Origin: an uncultured Hungatella sp. | GTDB lineage: Bacteria > Bacillota > Clostridia > Lachnospirales > Lachnospiraceae | Direction of reading: 5' to 3' | Length of the DNA stretch: 33,281 nucleotides | Assembly (NCBI GenBank): GCA_910586845.1 | Contig: CAJUJV010000040.1 | Span: forward strand, 1-33,281 | In this document: piece by piece, positions 22,752 to 30,362 of the stretch | Layout of the letters: each line of letters starts with the position of its first letter | Position numbering within the stretch: position 1 is the stretch's first letter | Made by a program: the position numbers and the translations under genes | Notes under the pieces: model-generated | Database searches by the model: none | What the model was told of the DNA's origin: nothing | The model's input: only the letters and a program-made list of their open reading frames with translations

Positions 22752-23879
22752 ATGGACGAAAAAACATTGGGATTTGACGAGAAACTTGCATTGCTGCTGG
22801 CGGAGGCAAAGAAGAAGAGAAATGTACTTGAGAACAGAGAAGTGCTGAACTTCTTTGCCGGGGAGATTCTGGATGCGGACAAGCTGGACAGGATCTATGA
22901 TTTCCTGGAAGCCAACAAGGTGGACGTCCTGAGGTTGGGTGAAGAGACAGAGATGGACGCGGACTTTTTCGCGGAAGATCAGATGGATCTGGATCAGGAG
23001 GAGGAGATCGACCTGGAGAAGATCGATCTGTCGGTTCCGGAAGGCGTGGGAACCGAGGACCCGGTGCGGATGTATCTGAAGGAGATCGGCAAGATCCCTC
23101 TTTTGTCTCTGGAAGATGAGGCCAGACTGGCCAGACAGATCGAGATGGGGGACGAGAAGGCGAAGCAGGCGCTGGCAGAGGCCAATCTGCGTCTGGTGGT
23201 CAGCATCGCCAAACGGTATTCCGGGCGGGGGATGCAGTTTCTTGATCTGATACAGGAGGGAAATTTAGGCCTTATTAAAGCCGTGGAAAAATTTGATTAC
23301 ACAAAAGGATATAAATTCAGTACCTACGCCACATGGTGGATCCGCCAGGCCATCACCAGAGCCATCGCCGACCAGGCCAGGACCATCCGTATACCGGTCC
23401 ACATGGTGGAGACCATCAACCGGCTGATCCGGGTGTCGAGGCAGCTTCTGCAGGAGCTGGGCAGGGAGCCCTTGCCGGAAGAGATCGCTGCCAGAGTGGA
23501 GATGCCCGTGGAGCGGGTCAGAGAGGCTTTGAAGATATCCCAGGAGCCGGTTTCCCTGGAGACGCCCATAGGCGAGGAGGAGGACAGCCACCTGGGTGAT
23601 TTTATCCAGGACGACCATGTGATGGTGCCGGCAGAGGCAGCCGCCTTTACCCTGCTCCACGAACAGCTGATGGAAGTGCTGGAGACGCTGACAGAGAGAG
23701 AACAGAAGGTTCTGAAGCTGCGCTTCGGCCTGGAGGACGGCCGTCCCAGGACTCTGGAGGAAGTGGGCAGGGAATTTAATGTGACCAGAGAGAGGATCCG
23801 GCAGATCGAGGCCAAGGCCCTGCGGAAGCTGCGGCATCCCAGCAGGAGCCGGAAGCTGAAAGACTATCTGGACGAGTAA
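22752..23879 (+). CDS. rpoD: primary RNA polymerase sigma factor (sigma-70/SigA)
   Basis: A 375-residue housekeeping sigma factor without the long non-conserved region, as in Firmicutes SigA. Region 1.1 is at about 1-80. Region 1.2 begins DPVRMYLKEIG. Region 2 includes NLRLVVSIAKRYSGRGM, LDLIQEGNLGLIKAVEKFDY and FSTYATWWIRQAITRA, the -10 recognition helix. Region 4.2 has LEEVGREFNVTRERIRQIEA for -35 recognition and ends RSRKLKDYLDE. GGAAAGG lies 9 bp before ATG 22752; the in-frame TTG at 22743 is too close to it. It is part of the dgt-dnaG-rpoD cluster. Confidence 0.97.
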   Translation: MDEKTLGFDEKLALLLAEAKKKRNVLENREVLNFFAGEILDADKLDRIYDFLEANKVDVLRLGEETEMDADFFAEDQMDLDQEEEIDLEKIDLSVPEGVGTEDPVRMYLKEIGKIPLLSLEDEARLARQIEMGDEKAKQALAEANLRLVVSIAKRYSGRGMQFLDLIQEGNLGLIKAVEKFDYTKGYKFSTYATWWIRQAITRAIADQARTIRIPVHMVETINRLIRVSRQLLQELGREPLPEEIAARVEMPVERVREALKISQEPVSLETPIGEEEDSHLGDFIQDDHVMVPAEAAAFTLLHEQLMEVLETLTEREQKVLKLRFGLEDGRPRTLEEVGREFNVTRERIRQIEAKALRKLRHPSRSRKLKDYLDE

Positions 23880-23892
23880 AGCAGGAGCAGAG

Positions 23893-24708
23893 ATGAGATT
23901 ATCAAAAAGACTGGAGATGGTGGCCGACTTTGCCGGGAGGGACAGAAGCCGGGGCCGGCAGCCTGGGAAGACAGAAAAAGACCCGTGGTACAGAGTCGCG
24001 GATGTGGGGACAGATCACGGGTATGTGCCCATTGCTCTGGCTCTGAGAGATCCGGCGGTAAGGGCCGTGGCTATGGACATCAGGCCGGGCCCCCTGAAAC
24101 GGGCCGAAGAGCATATTGAGGAATACGGACTGGGAGACCGGATCGAGACACGGCTGGGAGACGGAGTGAAAGAGCTGAAAGCCGGGGAGGCAGAAACCGT
24201 GATCATCGCCGGGATGGGAGGAGAACTGGTGTTACATATTCTGGAGGGAGGACGCCATCTGTGGAAATCTGTGGACAGATGGATCCTGTCTCCTCAGTCA
24301 GAGCCTGACAAGGTGCGCAGATACCTGGAAAACCAGGGATTTGCCATTACCGGAGAAGACATGGTGGAGGAAGAGGGAAAATACTACACGGTCATGGAGG
24401 CGGTCAGGGGAGAACTTCTGGAGCCGGATAAGGCCGGGAGGGACAGGGAGCTTTCCTCTGACCCGGAACTGGCGGAGGCCGGATACCTGTACGGGATGGA
24501 TCTGATCAGAGGAAAAAACCCGGTCCTCATGGAATTTCTGAAGAGAGAGAAAGGAAAGCTGACAGAGATCTTAAGGGACCTGGAAGGGAGGAACAGTTCC
24601 CGGACAGAAGCCAGGTCAGAAGAATTAAGGCAGAAACTTTCTTGGATCAGAAGAGCCGTGGAAGAGATGGGTCTGAATACAGAAGAAGAGAGGAGGGAAA
24701 CAAGATGA
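23893..24708 (+). CDS. trmK: tRNA (adenine(22)-N1)-methyltransferase
   Basis: A 271-residue class I SAM methyltransferase of the TrmK (YqfN/COG2384) family, which makes m1A22 in tRNA. The SAM loop is VADVGTDHGYVPIALA (about 36-51), followed by AMDIRPGPLKRAEEH and the family motif IIAGMGGELV. The C-terminal third is a charged coiled coil, as in Bacillus TrmK. AGGAG precedes ATG 23893 by about 5 bp, and the gene starts 13 bp after rpoD. Its stop overlaps the next start by 4 bp (ATGA), the usual coupling with the Nif3 gene in Firmicutes. Confidence 0.92.
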   Translation: MRLSKRLEMVADFAGRDRSRGRQPGKTEKDPWYRVADVGTDHGYVPIALALRDPAVRAVAMDIRPGPLKRAEEHIEEYGLGDRIETRLGDGVKELKAGEAETVIIAGMGGELVLHILEGGRHLWKSVDRWILSPQSEPDKVRRYLENQGFAITGEDMVEEEGKYYTVMEAVRGELLEPDKAGRDRELSSDPELAEAGYLYGMDLIRGKNPVLMEFLKREKGKLTEILRDLEGRNSSRTEARSEELRQKLSWIRRAVEEMGLNTEEERRETR

Positions 24709-25508
24709 GATGCACCAGGATCATGGAGGAGCTGGAAAAACTGGCTCCCCGGGCCTGTGCCTGTTCCTGGGACAATCCGGGACTTCTGGCAGGCAGGTCC
24801 GACAAGGAGATCTTAAAGATCCTTATCGCTCTGGATGCAGACGACGGTGCGGTGGATATGGCGGTGAGAGAGAACTGCGATCTTCTGCTCACCCATCATC
24901 CGCTGATCTTCAAGGCGCTGAAAAAGGTCAGCGATCAGGATCTGATCGGCAGGCGGATACTAAAACTGATCCGGGCGGATATCAGTTATTATGCCATGCA
25001 CACCAATTTTGACAGCGTGCCGGGAGGCATGGCCGATTTGGCGGTACAGCGGCTGGAGATCTGCGACACGGTTCCCCTGGAGATCATGGGGGAATGGCCG
25101 GAGACAGGAAAAGCTTATGGGATCGGCGCCTGCGGGCAGCTGAGAAGGCCTGTTCCCTTAAAAGAACTGGCCCTTATGGTGAAAGAAAAATTCGGTCTTC
25201 CTTTTGTCAATGTGTACGGGGCAGAAGAGGAAGACCGCCTCATCAGCCGGGCAGCCGTATGCCCCGGTTCCGGAAAAGGCATGAGTGATCCGGCTCTGGC
25301 CCTGGGCGCTCAGGTGCTGATCACAGGAGATATGGGACACCATGAGGGCATCGATGCAGCCGCCCGGGGACTGGCGGTCATAGACGGAGGTCATTACGGA
25401 CTGGAACATATATTTACGGATTTTATGGAAACTTATCTGAGAACACAGGTAAGTCCTCAGCTGACAATCATAAAAGCACCGGTGTCTTATCCGGTCACAG
25501 CCTGGTAA
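24705..25508 (+). CDS. Nif3-like dinuclear metal-centre hexameric protein
   Basis: A 267-residue member of the Nif3/YqfO family (GTP cyclohydrolase I type 2-like fold), a toroidal hexamer with two metals per subunit. Metal ligands are visible in LLTHHPLIF (about 61-69), HTNFD (99-103) and, near the C-terminus, GHHEGID and DGGHYGLE. The long insertion domain found in Bacillus YqfO is absent or reduced. ATG 24705 overlaps the trmK stop by 4 bp and has GAGGAGGG upstream; the frame opens earlier inside trmK. The cellular role of the family is unsettled. Confidence 0.92.
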   Translation: MRCTRIMEELEKLAPRACACSWDNPGLLAGRSDKEILKILIALDADDGAVDMAVRENCDLLLTHHPLIFKALKKVSDQDLIGRRILKLIRADISYYAMHTNFDSVPGGMADLAVQRLEICDTVPLEIMGEWPETGKAYGIGACGQLRRPVPLKELALMVKEKFGLPFVNVYGAEEEDRLISRAAVCPGSGKGMSDPALALGAQVLITGDMGHHEGIDAAARGLAVIDGGHYGLEHIFTDFMETYLRTQVSPQLTIIKAPVSYPVTAW

Positions 25509-25521
25509 AGGAGGAAGCATT

Positions 25522-27177
25522 TTGGAATACGTAACCATAAGAGGAGAGCGGAAAGAGTACGCCACAGGAACCACCTATCTGCAGATTGCCCAGGAATACC
25601 AGCCCCTGTATGAAAATGACATCATGCTGGTATCGGTCAACGGGAAACTGAGAGAGCTCCATAAGACTCTGGACCGGGAGTGTACCCTGGAGTTCATCAC
25701 GACCGCGGAAAAGCCGGGGATGCAGGCCTATCAGCGCAGTGCCAAACTGATCATGCTGAAGGCGTTTTACGAGATCGTAGGTAAGGACCAGATCGAGAAG
25801 CTGTCAGTGGATTTCTCACTGGGAAAGGGCCTTTTCGTGGACGTGAAAGGAAACTTTCAGCTGACACAGGAGCTTCTGGACCGGGTTAAAAGGAAGATGA
25901 CGGAGTATGTGGACCAGGAGATCCCCATCATGAAGCGCAGTGTCAACACGGATGAGGCGGTGGGATTATTTGAACGCCACGGGATGTATGACAAGGCCAG
26001 TTTGTTCAAATACCGCATGTCTTCCAGAGTGAATCTGTACAGTATTGGAGGATTCGAGGATTATTTTTACGGCTACATGGCCCAGAACACAGGATATATC
26101 CGCTACTTTGACCTGGTATTGTACGGCGGCGGATTTGTTCTGATGCTCCCGACCATGAAAAATCCCAGACAGGTGCCGTCTTTTGAACCCAGCGAGAAGC
26201 TGTTCGGAGTGCTGAGAGAGTCGTCTGCCTGGGGCGAGAAGCTGGGCATCGGAGATGTGGGAGCCCTCAACGACGATATCGCCAGAGGCAACGCCAATGA
26301 CCTGATCCTGATCCAGGAGGCTCTGCAGGAGAAAAAGATCGGCCAGATCGCGGAGATGATCGCAGGCCGGCCGGAGAAAAAATTTGTCATGATCGCAGGT
26401 CCTTCTTCTTCGGGCAAGACTACCTTTTCCCATCGGCTCTGTATCCAGCTGCGGGCACTGGGCATGAAGCCTCATGCCATCGGGGTGGATGATTATTTTG
26501 TCAACCGGGTGGACAGCCCCAGAGACGCTCAGGGAAATTATAATTATGAGATTCTGGAATGTCTGGACATCGCCCTGTTTAACAGGGATATGACTGATCT
26601 TCTGGCAGGAAAGACCGTGGAGCTGCCTCACTATAATTTTATTACGGGGATCAGAGAGTACAAAGGAGACAGGCTGACTCTGGGACCGGAGGATATCCTG
26701 GTGATCGAAGGGATCCACTGTCTCAATGACAAACTGTCCTATACTCTGCCAAGAGAAAGCAAGTTTAAGATCTACATAAGCGCTCTGACTCAGCTGAATA
26801 TCGATGAGCATAACCGGATCCCGTCTACAGACGGCCGGCTGATCCGGCGGATGGTGCGGGACGCCAGGACCAGAGGGGCTACGGCCCAGGATACTATCCG
26901 CAGGTGGCCCTCCGTGCGCAGGGGGGAGGAAGAGAACATTTTCCCCTATCAGGAGGATGCGGACATCATGTTCAACTCGGCCCTGGTGTATGAGCTGGCA
27001 GTGTTAAAACAGTACGCCCAGCCTCTTCTGTTCCAGATCCCGAAGAACTCTCCGGAATATCTGGAGGCAAAGCGGCTTTTAAAATTCCTTGATTATTTTC
27101 TGGGGATCAGCAGCGAGGACATCCCTCATAACTCGATCGTGAGAGAATTTATCGGAGGAAGCTGTTTTAAGGTGTAA
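25522..27177 (+). CDS. uridine kinase-like P-loop protein fused to TGS and threonyl-tRNA synthetase-like domains
   Basis: A 551-residue fusion. Residues 1-60 resemble a TGS domain. Residues about 60-210 resemble the second additional (SAD) domain of threonyl-tRNA synthetase. The C-terminal half is a phosphoribulokinase/uridine kinase P-loop domain: IAGPSSSGKTTFSHRL (about 291-306), GVDDYFVNR, and VIEGIHCLND as Walker B region. The start is TTG 25522, since AAAGGAGG (overlapping the nif3 stop) lies 7 bp upstream and no better codon exists. Proteins of this design are annotated as uridine kinase in many Clostridia, but their substrate is unproven to my knowledge. It lies 13 bp after nif3 and extends that operon. 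Confidence 0.88.
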   Translation: MEYVTIRGERKEYATGTTYLQIAQEYQPLYENDIMLVSVNGKLRELHKTLDRECTLEFITTAEKPGMQAYQRSAKLIMLKAFYEIVGKDQIEKLSVDFSLGKGLFVDVKGNFQLTQELLDRVKRKMTEYVDQEIPIMKRSVNTDEAVGLFERHGMYDKASLFKYRMSSRVNLYSIGGFEDYFYGYMAQNTGYIRYFDLVLYGGGFVLMLPTMKNPRQVPSFEPSEKLFGVLRESSAWGEKLGIGDVGALNDDIARGNANDLILIQEALQEKKIGQIAEMIAGRPEKKFVMIAGPSSSGKTTFSHRLCIQLRALGMKPHAIGVDDYFVNRVDSPRDAQGNYNYEILECLDIALFNRDMTDLLAGKTVELPHYNFITGIREYKGDRLTLGPEDILVIEGIHCLNDKLSYTLPRESKFKIYISALTQLNIDEHNRIPSTDGRLIRRMVRDARTRGATAQDTIRRWPSVRRGEEENIFPYQEDADIMFNSALVYELAVLKQYAQPLLFQIPKNSPEYLEAKRLLKFLDYFLGISSEDIPHNSIVREFIGGSCFKV

Positions 27178-27188
27178 GAGTCTGACGG

Positions 27189-27222
27189 CCGGTTCGAATC
27201 GGGAAATACAATTTCATAAAAT
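27189..27222 (+). promoter_or_regulatory. palindrome and weak promoter before fruK
   Basis: CCGGTTCGAATCGG (27189-27202) is a palindrome with one mismatched pair. Its centre TTCGAA could act as a poor -35 for TAAAAT (27217-27222), spacer 18 bp. If used, a repressor at the palindrome would cover the -35. Confidence 0.35.
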
Positions 27223-27239
27223 CAGGAGAAATAACAGAA

Positions 27240-28175
27240 GTGATTTATACAGTTACATTTAATCCGGCTTTGGATTATGTGGTGAGAGTGGAGCATTTTG
27301 GTCTGGGGGAAGTGAACCGGACCGTGGAAGAACATATTTTTTACGGCGGCAAAGGCATCAATGTTTCGGCGGTTCTGGCAAACCTGGGCTACGAGAGCAG
27401 GGCTCTGGGATTTGTGGCCGGATTTACGGGGGATGAGATCGAGCGCGGGGTGAAGACCCTTGGTTTTGAATCGGATTTTATCCATGTAAAGAAAGGCCTG
27501 TCCCGCATCAATGTGAAACTGAAGTCCGATGAAGAGAGCGAGATCAACGGCATGGGACCCCGGATCGAACCGGAGGATATGGAGAGGCTGTTTGAGAAAC
27601 TGGATGGTCTGAATGAGGGAGATATCCTGGTGCTTTCGGGAAGTATCCCGGCTTCCATAGACAGGCAGATCTATGAGAGGATCCTGGCAAGGCTTGAGGG
27701 GAGAGGCATCCGGGCCGTAGTGGATGCGGAGAAGGAGCTTCTGCTCAATGTGCTGAAGTACCATCCCTTCCTGATCAAGCCCAATGACCATGAACTGGGC
27801 GACATGTTTGGGGTGACATTGAAAAATGATAAGGAGATTCAGGAGTACGCCGGGCGGCTTCAGCAGATGGGAGCGGGGAATGTGCTGGTGTCCATGGCCG
27901 GTGACGGTTCTCTGCTGGTGACGGAGGACGGGCAGGCATACCGCATGGGAACGGCCCGGGGAACGGTGAAAAACTCTGTGGGAGCAGGTGATTCCATGGT
28001 GGCAGGATTTCTGGCGGGATTTCTGGAGAACGGCGACTACGGCCGTGCCTTAAAGCTGGGGACGGCGGCAGGAGGCGCCACGGCATTTTCCGACGGATTG
28101 GGGACCAGAGAGCAGATCATGGGACTGTATGAGCAGCTGGACGAACCCGGGACAGCCTGCAGTCTGTTGTCATAA
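27240..28175 (+). CDS. fruK: 1-phosphofructokinase (PfkB family)
   Basis: A 311-residue PfkB-family sugar kinase. The N-terminus MIYTVTFNPALDYVV (GTG start at 27240) is characteristic of 1-phosphofructokinase/LacC enzymes. GGKGINVSAVLANLG lies at 36-50, and the signature SVGAGDSMVAGF contains the catalytic base D251. It converts fructose-1-phosphate to fructose-1,6-bisphosphate; tagatose-6-phosphate kinase is the main alternative. The usual partners fruR and the fructose PTS gene are absent, so the gene stands alone between the kinase fusion and rnpB. AGGAG is 11 bp from the GTG, rather long. Confidence 0.88.
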   Translation: MIYTVTFNPALDYVVRVEHFGLGEVNRTVEEHIFYGGKGINVSAVLANLGYESRALGFVAGFTGDEIERGVKTLGFESDFIHVKKGLSRINVKLKSDEESEINGMGPRIEPEDMERLFEKLDGLNEGDILVLSGSIPASIDRQIYERILARLEGRGIRAVVDAEKELLLNVLKYHPFLIKPNDHELGDMFGVTLKNDKEIQEYAGRLQQMGAGNVLVSMAGDGSLLVTEDGQAYRMGTARGTVKNSVGAGDSMVAGFLAGFLENGDYGRALKLGTAAGGATAFSDGLGTREQIMGLYEQLDEPGTACSLLS

Positions 28176-28189
28176 GTGTTCTGAGGATA

Positions 28190-28206
28190 ACTCCCAGAGA
28201 GGGAGT
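28190..28206 (+). terminator. small hairpin after fruK
   Basis: ACTCCC-AGAGA-GGGAGT is a perfect 6-bp stem 15 bp beyond the fruK stop. It is followed by AAAGATTCTATT, so the U content is poor. It is a weak terminator candidate just before the rnpB promoter. Confidence 0.35.
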
Positions 28207-28217
28207 AAAGATTCTAT

Positions 28218-28246
28218 TAGACAAATCACGGATTATATGATAGAAT
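28218..28246 (+). promoter_or_regulatory. rnpB promoter
   Basis: TAGACA (28218-28223) and TAGAAT (28241-28246) have a 17-bp spacer, each one base from consensus. The predicted start at about 28253 coincides with the first base of the rnpB P1 stem. Confidence 0.75.
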
Positions 28247-28252
28247 TTCTTC

Positions 28253-28597
28253 GGAGTAAGACAAGATGGCCGCTGCTGCGATACCGAAAGGCCGCAGGAG
28301 AGGAAAGTCCGGGCTTCACAGGGCAGGATGCCAGATAACGTCTGGCGGAGGCGACTCCAGGGACAGTGCAACAGAAATATACCGCCGGCTTTGTGCCGGT
28401 AAGGGTGGAATGGCAGTGTAAGAGACTACCGCCTGGCTGGTAACAGGCAGGGCACATGTAAACCCCATCTGAAGCAAGACCAAACAGAGAGCATAAGGCG
28501 GCCCGTCTGCTTTCGGGTAGGTCGCTTGAGCCTGGCGGTGACGTCAGGCCTAGATAGATGGCCATCCAAGACATAACCCGGCTTACCGTCTTACTCC
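28253..28597 (+). ncRNA. rnpB: RNase P RNA component
   Basis: The catalytic RNA of RNase P, which removes 5' leaders from pre-tRNAs. Conserved core segments are present in the right order: GAGGAAAGTCCGGGCT (CR-I, near 28299), ACAGAAATATACCGCC, GGTAAGGGTGGAA, GTAAACCCCATC, AGCAAGACCAAA, and the 3' part ATAACCCGGCTTA. The ends GGAGTAAGAC (28253-28262) and GTCTTACTCC (28588-28597) form a 10-bp P1 stem, which fixes the mature limits at about 345 nt. The short overlapping reading frames here are not genes. It has its own promoter and terminator. Confidence 0.96.
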
Positions 28598-28623
28598 CCT
28601 CTTAACAGATATTTTAGAAAATT

Positions 28624-28659
28624 AAACTGCCCGGTCATCATGACGATCGGGCAGTTTTT
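28624..28659 (+). terminator. rnpB terminator
   Basis: AAACTGCCCG (28624-28633) pairs perfectly with CGGGCAGTTT (28648-28657), and the run TTTTT (28655-28659) ends it. The loop contains a further GTCAT/ATGAC pairing. Repeat copy B begins at the last T. Confidence 0.9.
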
Positions 28660-28790
28660 ATGTACACGGGGCGGAGAGGAATATGGCCGCTAAAGCGGCC
28701 CCGCCCCGGCACGGCGAGCAGGGGAAAAAGCCTCCCCTACTCGATTACACGGGGGCGGAGTGGAGTATGCCGCTAAAGCGGCCCGCTCCG
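28659..28790. repeat. mosaic palindromic repeat, copy B
   Basis: The first 86 bases (28659-28744) are the same module 1 plus module 2 as at 7803-7887. Module 1 holds GGCCGCTAAAGCGGCC flanked by GGGGCGG/CCGCCCC, a long self-complementary structure. Module 2 holds AGGGG/CCCCT arms. A second, shorter module 1 (TTACACGGGGG, 28745 on, with another CCGCTAAAGCGG core) continues to about 28790, just before the pyrI stop. It separates rnpB from the convergent pyrBI operon. Confidence 0.85.
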
Positions 28791-28794
28791 GAAC

Positions 28795-29220
28795 CTATTT
28801 CCCGTATTTTTCCTCGCAGTAGATACACCGATAGGTCTCCGTAGCCTCGTCGGACAGGACGAACACATGAGGCAGTTCCTGTTCAATGGAGGTGATACAG
28901 CGGGGATTTTTGCAGTGGATCACATTGGTGATCTTTTTCGGCAGCTTCAGTCTCTTTTTCTCGATGATCCTGTCGTCTTTTATGATGTTGACCGTGATAT
29001 TGTGGTCGATGTAGCCCAGGACCTTCAGGTCAAGATTATCCAGGGCTCCCTCGATCTTTATGATGTCCTTGCGCCCCATCTTGTTGCTCTTGGCATTCTT
29101 GATGATGGCCACCTGGCACTCCAGTTTGTCCAGACCCAGATGGTAATAGATGTCAAGACTTTTGCCTGCCTGGATATGGTCCAGAACGATGCCTTCTTTT
29201 AATCCGCTGATATTTAACAT
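28795..29220 (-). CDS. pyrI: aspartate carbamoyltransferase regulatory subunit
   Basis: A 141-residue PyrI that assembles with PyrB and confers allosteric control by nucleotides. The N-terminal nucleotide-binding domain is followed by a zinc site made of C103, C108, C132 and C135 (CKNPRC and CIYC), all intact. Length is slightly below the enteric protein, as in other Clostridia. The start at 29220 overlaps the 3' end of pyrB by 7 bp, so the two subunits are translationally coupled. Its stop lies at the edge of repeat copy B. Confidence 0.95.
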   Translation of the reverse strand: MLNISGLKEGIVLDHIQAGKSLDIYYHLGLDKLECQVAIIKNAKSNKMGRKDIIKIEGALDNLDLKVLGYIDHNITVNIIKDDRIIEKKRLKLPKKITNVIHCKNPRCITSIEQELPHVFVLSDEATETYRCIYCEEKYGK

Positions 29221-30137
29221 GTCTTTTTCACCTCCAGCAGCGTCATGATCAGAGCCATACGCACATATACTCCATACTGTACCTGACGGAAATATGCGGC
29301 TCTCGGGTCGTCGTCTACCTCCACGGATATCTCATTGACCCGGGGAAGGGGGTGGAGGACAAACATATGCTCTTTGGCCAGTTTCATCTTGTTCTTGTCC
29401 AGAATATAGCAGTCTTTTAACCGGATATAGTCTTCCTCATTAAAGAAACGCTCTCTCTGAACCCGGGTCATGTAGAGGATATCCAGCTGAGGCATGGCCT
29501 CGTCCAGATTTCCCACCTCTGCAAATTCGATGTTGCCTGCTTTGAGCACATCCTCCCGGATATATTCGGGGACACGCAGCTCCGGCGGGGAGATGAGGAC
29601 GAACTTCACGTTGGGATAGCGCACCAGGGCGTTGATCAGAGAGTGAACGGTGCGTCCGAACTTCAGGTCGCCGCAGAGACCTACGGTCATGTTGTCCAGC
29701 CGTCCCAAAAGAGAGCGGATGGTCATCAGGTCCGTCAGGGTCTGGGTGGGGTGCTGGTGGCCGCCGTCGCCGGCGTTGATCACCGGGATGGAGGAGTGGA
29801 GGGAGGCTACCAGGGGGGCGCCTTCCTTGGGGTGGCGCATGGCACAGATGTCCGCATAGCAGGAGATCATGCGGATAGTGTCGGATACGCTTTCGCCCTT
29901 GGCGGCAGAGCTGGAGGCGGCAGAAGAAAAGCCAAGAACACTGCCGCCGAGATTCAGCATGGCAGCTTCAAAACTCAGGCGGGTTCGGGTGCTTGGCTCA
30001 TAAAAAAGGGTCGCTATCTTTTTACCGTCACAAACATGGGCATATCCGGGGAGGTTATGCTCAATATCCGCAGCCAGATCAAGGAGCTCGTCGATCTCTT
30101 CTACGGAAAAGTCTAAAGGATTTAAAAGATGTCTCAT
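29214..30137 (-). CDS. pyrB: aspartate carbamoyltransferase catalytic subunit
   Basis: A 307-residue enzyme that joins carbamoyl phosphate and aspartate in the first committed step of UMP synthesis. The carbamoyl-phosphate motif EPSTRTRLSFE is at 47-57. HPTQTLTDL, VGLCGDLKFGRTVHSL and HPLPRVNEI are also present. GGAGAT lies just upstream of the start at 30137. pyrI overlaps its end by 7 bp. The upstream promoter gives a leader of only about 29 nt, too short for a PyrR-type attenuator; regulation is therefore probably at initiation or through PyrI. Confidence 0.96.
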   Translation of the reverse strand: MRHLLNPLDFSVEEIDELLDLAADIEHNLPGYAHVCDGKKIATLFYEPSTRTRLSFEAAMLNLGGSVLGFSSAASSSAAKGESVSDTIRMISCYADICAMRHPKEGAPLVASLHSSIPVINAGDGGHQHPTQTLTDLMTIRSLLGRLDNMTVGLCGDLKFGRTVHSLINALVRYPNVKFVLISPPELRVPEYIREDVLKAGNIEFAEVGNLDEAMPQLDILYMTRVQRERFFNEEDYIRLKDCYILDKNKMKLAKEHMFVLHPLPRVNEISVEVDDDPRAAYFRQVQYGVYVRMALIMTLLEVKKTC

Positions 30138-30173
30138 GGGGATCTCCTTTTCTTTTTGTTTAACGCTGTTTCC

Positions 30174-30179
30174 ATTATA
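30174..30179 (-). promoter_or_regulatory. -10 box of the pyrBI promoter
   Basis: On the minus strand a perfect TATAAT lies 36 bp before the pyrB ATG. The -35 at 17 bp is weak (TAGCAA), so activation or low basal strength is possible. Confidence 0.55.
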
Positions 30180-30280
30180 GCGAATCCCTCTGTAGATTGC
30201 TACTGTTTTTTTTAAAGTAAGAAAACCGTAAAGAACATTAAGAATAATTTATGGGACAAACCAGAAGGCAGGTTGTAAGA

Positions 30281-30286
30281 TATAAT
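30281..30286 (+). promoter_or_regulatory. -10 box of the ABC operon promoter
   Basis: TATAAT at 30281-30286 has no recognisable -35 (AAACCA at 17 bp). A start near 30293 would exclude ATG 30288 and fits the ATPase start at 30363. A missing -35 suggests an activator, for example a response regulator; none is in the window. Confidence 0.4.
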
Positions 30287-30362
30287 CATGATTTTGATAA
30301 TGGACAGAATATTCCCGGAAACCGGGAGGGACGGAGAGGAGACAGGATTGGCAGGAACAGAT

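Noticed and set aside
27186..27206. GGTTCGAATC resembles a tRNA T-loop
   Set aside because: The gap between genes is only 62 bp, no acceptor or anticodon stem can be built, and the flanking T-stem does not pair.
28129..28574. Short reading frames over rnpB on both strands
   Set aside because: The region is explained by the RNase P RNA core and its P1 stem.
30138..30167. Possible PyrR attenuator before pyrB
   Set aside because: The leader from the best -10 box is about 29 nt and holds no terminator or anti-terminator hairpin.
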